In this document: positions 4,781 to 6,073 of the stretch, in pieces
Numbering within the stretch: the stretch's first letter is position 1
How the letters are laid out: the number at the start of each line of letters is the position of its first letter
From: DASTOB01 sp035720425
Lineage (GTDB): Bacteria > Chloroflexota > Limnocylindria > Limnocylindrales > CSP1-4
Length of the DNA: 6,073 nt
Direction of reading: 5' to 3'
NCBI GenBank assembly: GCA_035720425.1
Contig: DASTOB010000200.1
Coordinates: 1-6,073, forward strand
Translations under genes and position numbers: made by a program
Notes under the pieces: generated by a model
Database searches by the model: none
What the model saw: only the letters and a program-made list of their open reading frames with translations
What the model was told of the DNA's origin: nothing

Positions 4781-6073
4781 GTGCCCGACATCCTGCCGTA
4801 CGTCCCGGAGCCGCCCGCCGTCCGGCCGTGGGATCCGCGCGCCCCGCACGTCGCCCGGATCGTCGCCAACCTGATCGGCCACGCCCGGCCCGGCCTCGAC
4901 ACGGAGCACGTCGGCAGCACGGCCGTCCCGGACCTGCCCGGCAAGGGCATCGTCGATCTCGCGATCCCGGCGCCACCTGACGACATCCCGGCGATCAGCG
5001 AGTTGCTGCTCGGGCTCGGTTTCGGCCGCCAGGGCGGGACCTCGCCGTGGCCGTCAACCCGCCCGATGCTCGTCGGCGCCATCGACCACGAGGGCGACCG
5101 GTTCCGGATCCACGCCCACGTCATCCCGGTCACGTCGAACGAGCTCCACGAGCTGCGGACCTTCCGCGACGCGCTCCGGCGCGATCCCGGCCTGCGCGAT
5201 CGATACGTCGCGGCGAAGCAGCAGATCGTCGATGGCGGGGAGCAGTCCGGCGAGGCGTACTCGGTCAAGAAGGGCGACTTCGTGTCCGACACGCTGCTCG
5301 CCATCGGCGCGTGGCCGCGGCCGGCGGACGCGGGGCCGCCGATCGAGCCCGGGGCGACGATCGGCATCCTCGGCGGCGGACAGCTGGGGCGGATGCTCGC
5401 GATCGCCGCCCGCCAGCTCGGCTACGGCGTGGCGATCCTCGACCCGGACCCGTTCTGTCCGGCGCGGGCCGTCGCCGACCACCAGGTCGAGGCCGCCTAC
5501 GACTCGGTCAAGGGGGCGCGCGAGCTCGCCGCCGGCTGCGCCGTCGTGACGTACGAGCTCGAGCACGTATCGGCCGAGGCGGTCGAGGCGATCGCCGGTC
5601 GGGTGCCCGTCCGGCCGGGTCTGGCCGCCCTGAAGGCCACCCAGGACCGGCTCGCCGAGCGTCGGTTCGTGCGCGAGCAGGGCGAGCTGACGGCCGACTG
5701 GCGGGCCGTCCGGGGCCTCGACGAGCTGCGCGAGGCGGCCGACGACCTGGGCTACCCGCTCCGGCTCAAGGCGCCGATTGGCGGGTACGACGGGCGCTCG
5801 CAGGCACGAATCGCCGGCCCGGACGAGGTGCCGGCGGCGCTTGCTGCGGTCGAGCGACAGGAGGGGAGGGCGCGGCCGCTCCTCCTCGAGCGGGAGCTCG
5901 ACTTCGACGCGGAGGTGTCGGTCGTGTGCGCCCGCGATCTCGAGGGCCGGACGGTCGCCTATCCGGTCAGTCGCAACGTCCACGATCGCGGGATCCTCGT
6001 CGAGTCCGTCGCGCCGGCGCCGATCGATCCCCTCCACGCCGCGACGGCGGCCGACATCGCCGGGCGGCTCGCT
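4781..6073 (+). CDS. purK: GrpB/UPF0157 domain fused to PurK (N5-carboxyaminoimidazole ribonucleotide synthase), 3' end outside window
   Basis: One frame of 431 codons without a stop, open at the right edge. Residues about 10-175 are a GrpB (UPF0157) domain of the nucleotidyltransferase superfamily: EHVGSTAVP at 42-50, KGIVDL at 55-60, IHAHVIP at 110-116, FRDALR at 128-133 and YSVKKGDFV at 160-168. After a short Pro-rich linker (178-193) PurK begins with IGILGGGQLGRML at 194-206, then TYELEHV, ATQDRLAERRF, YPLRLKAPIGGYDGR and LLLERELDFDAEVSVVCAR, which is ATP-grasp architecture. PurK carboxylates aminoimidazole ribonucleotide with ATP and bicarbonate; PurE then completes the step. About 140 C-terminal residues should lie beyond the window. 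The PurK part has no ATG/GTG/TTG near its own N-terminus; the closest, GTG 5282, lies in the last GrpB helix. GrpB's role is unknown. GTG 4781 is chosen for the TACACT 7 nt upstream. Confidence 0.9.
   Translation, partial: MPDILPYVPEPPAVRPWDPRAPHVARIVANLIGHARPGLDTEHVGSTAVPDLPGKGIVDLAIPAPPDDIPAISELLLGLGFGRQGGTSPWPSTRPMLVGAIDHEGDRFRIHAHVIPVTSNELHELRTFRDALRRDPGLRDRYVAAKQQIVDGGEQSGEAYSVKKGDFVSDTLLAIGAWPRPADAGPPIEPGATIGILGGGQLGRMLAIAARQLGYGVAILDPDPFCPARAVADHQVEAAYDSVKGARELAAGCAVVTYELEHVSAEAVEAIAGRVPVRPGLAALKATQDRLAERRFVREQGELTADWRAVRGLDELREAADDLGYPLRLKAPIGGYDGRSQARIAGPDEVPAALAAVERQEGRARPLLLERELDFDAEVSVVCARDLEGRTVAYPVSRNVHDRGILVESVAPAPIDPLHAATAADIAGRLA

Noticed and set aside
3715..4980. A 421-codon plus-strand open frame crossing the HTH-nuclease end and the methyltransferase
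   Set aside because: Arg/Pro-rich low-complexity product without motifs; it runs through a convergent gene junction and a promoter gap.
4630..5367. A long minus-strand open frame opposite GrpB-PurK
   Set aside because: No recognisable motif over most of its length. Only its last 15 codons are meaningful, and those are the start of the methyltransferase, reported separately.
5054..6037. A 327-codon minus-strand open frame opposite PurK
   Set aside because: It mirrors a clearly recognisable PurK coding sequence and has no family features of its own.

Overview
The window is GC-rich DNA (roughly 70% G+C by eye) with strongly G/C-biased third codon positions. Four of the five gene starts not tightly downstream of another gene have a TANNNT-like -10 hexamer 7-9 nt upstream and no clear Shine-Dalgarno (SD) sequence, which suggests leaderless transcription. 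This fits a high-GC actinobacterium or a GC-rich Chloroflexota lineage. The species cannot be named from the sequence, and no RNA genes, CRISPR arrays or insertion sequences were seen.

Positions 3010 down to 1 (minus strand) hold one operon of four genes: an inosine/uridine-type nucleoside hydrolase, a membrane substrate-binding (S) component of an energy-coupling factor (ECF) transporter, its transmembrane coupling (T) component, and an ECF ATPase that runs off the left edge. Together they look like an uptake-and-cleavage module for a nucleoside-like compound. Queuosine salvage is one attractive but unproven reading. The T component has no ATG, GTG or TTG at a sensible N-terminus. It appears to start at a CTG 5 nt after a GGAGG, in the same frame as the S gene and separated from it by one TGA.

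Positions 3242-4030 (plus strand) encode a helix-turn-helix protein fused to a PD-(D/E)XK nuclease-like domain, divergent from the hydrolase. The 231-bp spacer holds two candidate -10 elements and several inverted repeats.

Positions 4674 down to 4039 (minus strand) hold a homologue of the KamB/NpmA 16S rRNA m1A1408 methyltransferases, convergent with the HTH-nuclease gene (8 bp between stops). Its catalytic motifs are intact, but codon 16 of the natural reading frame is TAA. The gene is therefore either freshly broken or translated from an internal GTG.

Positions 4781 to beyond 6073 (plus strand) form one uninterrupted frame fusing a GrpB/UPF0157 nucleotidyltransferase-like domain to PurK (N5-carboxyaminoimidazole ribonucleotide synthase, purine synthesis). 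It is cut by the right edge. A perfect 16-bp palindrome lies between this gene and the methyltransferase.
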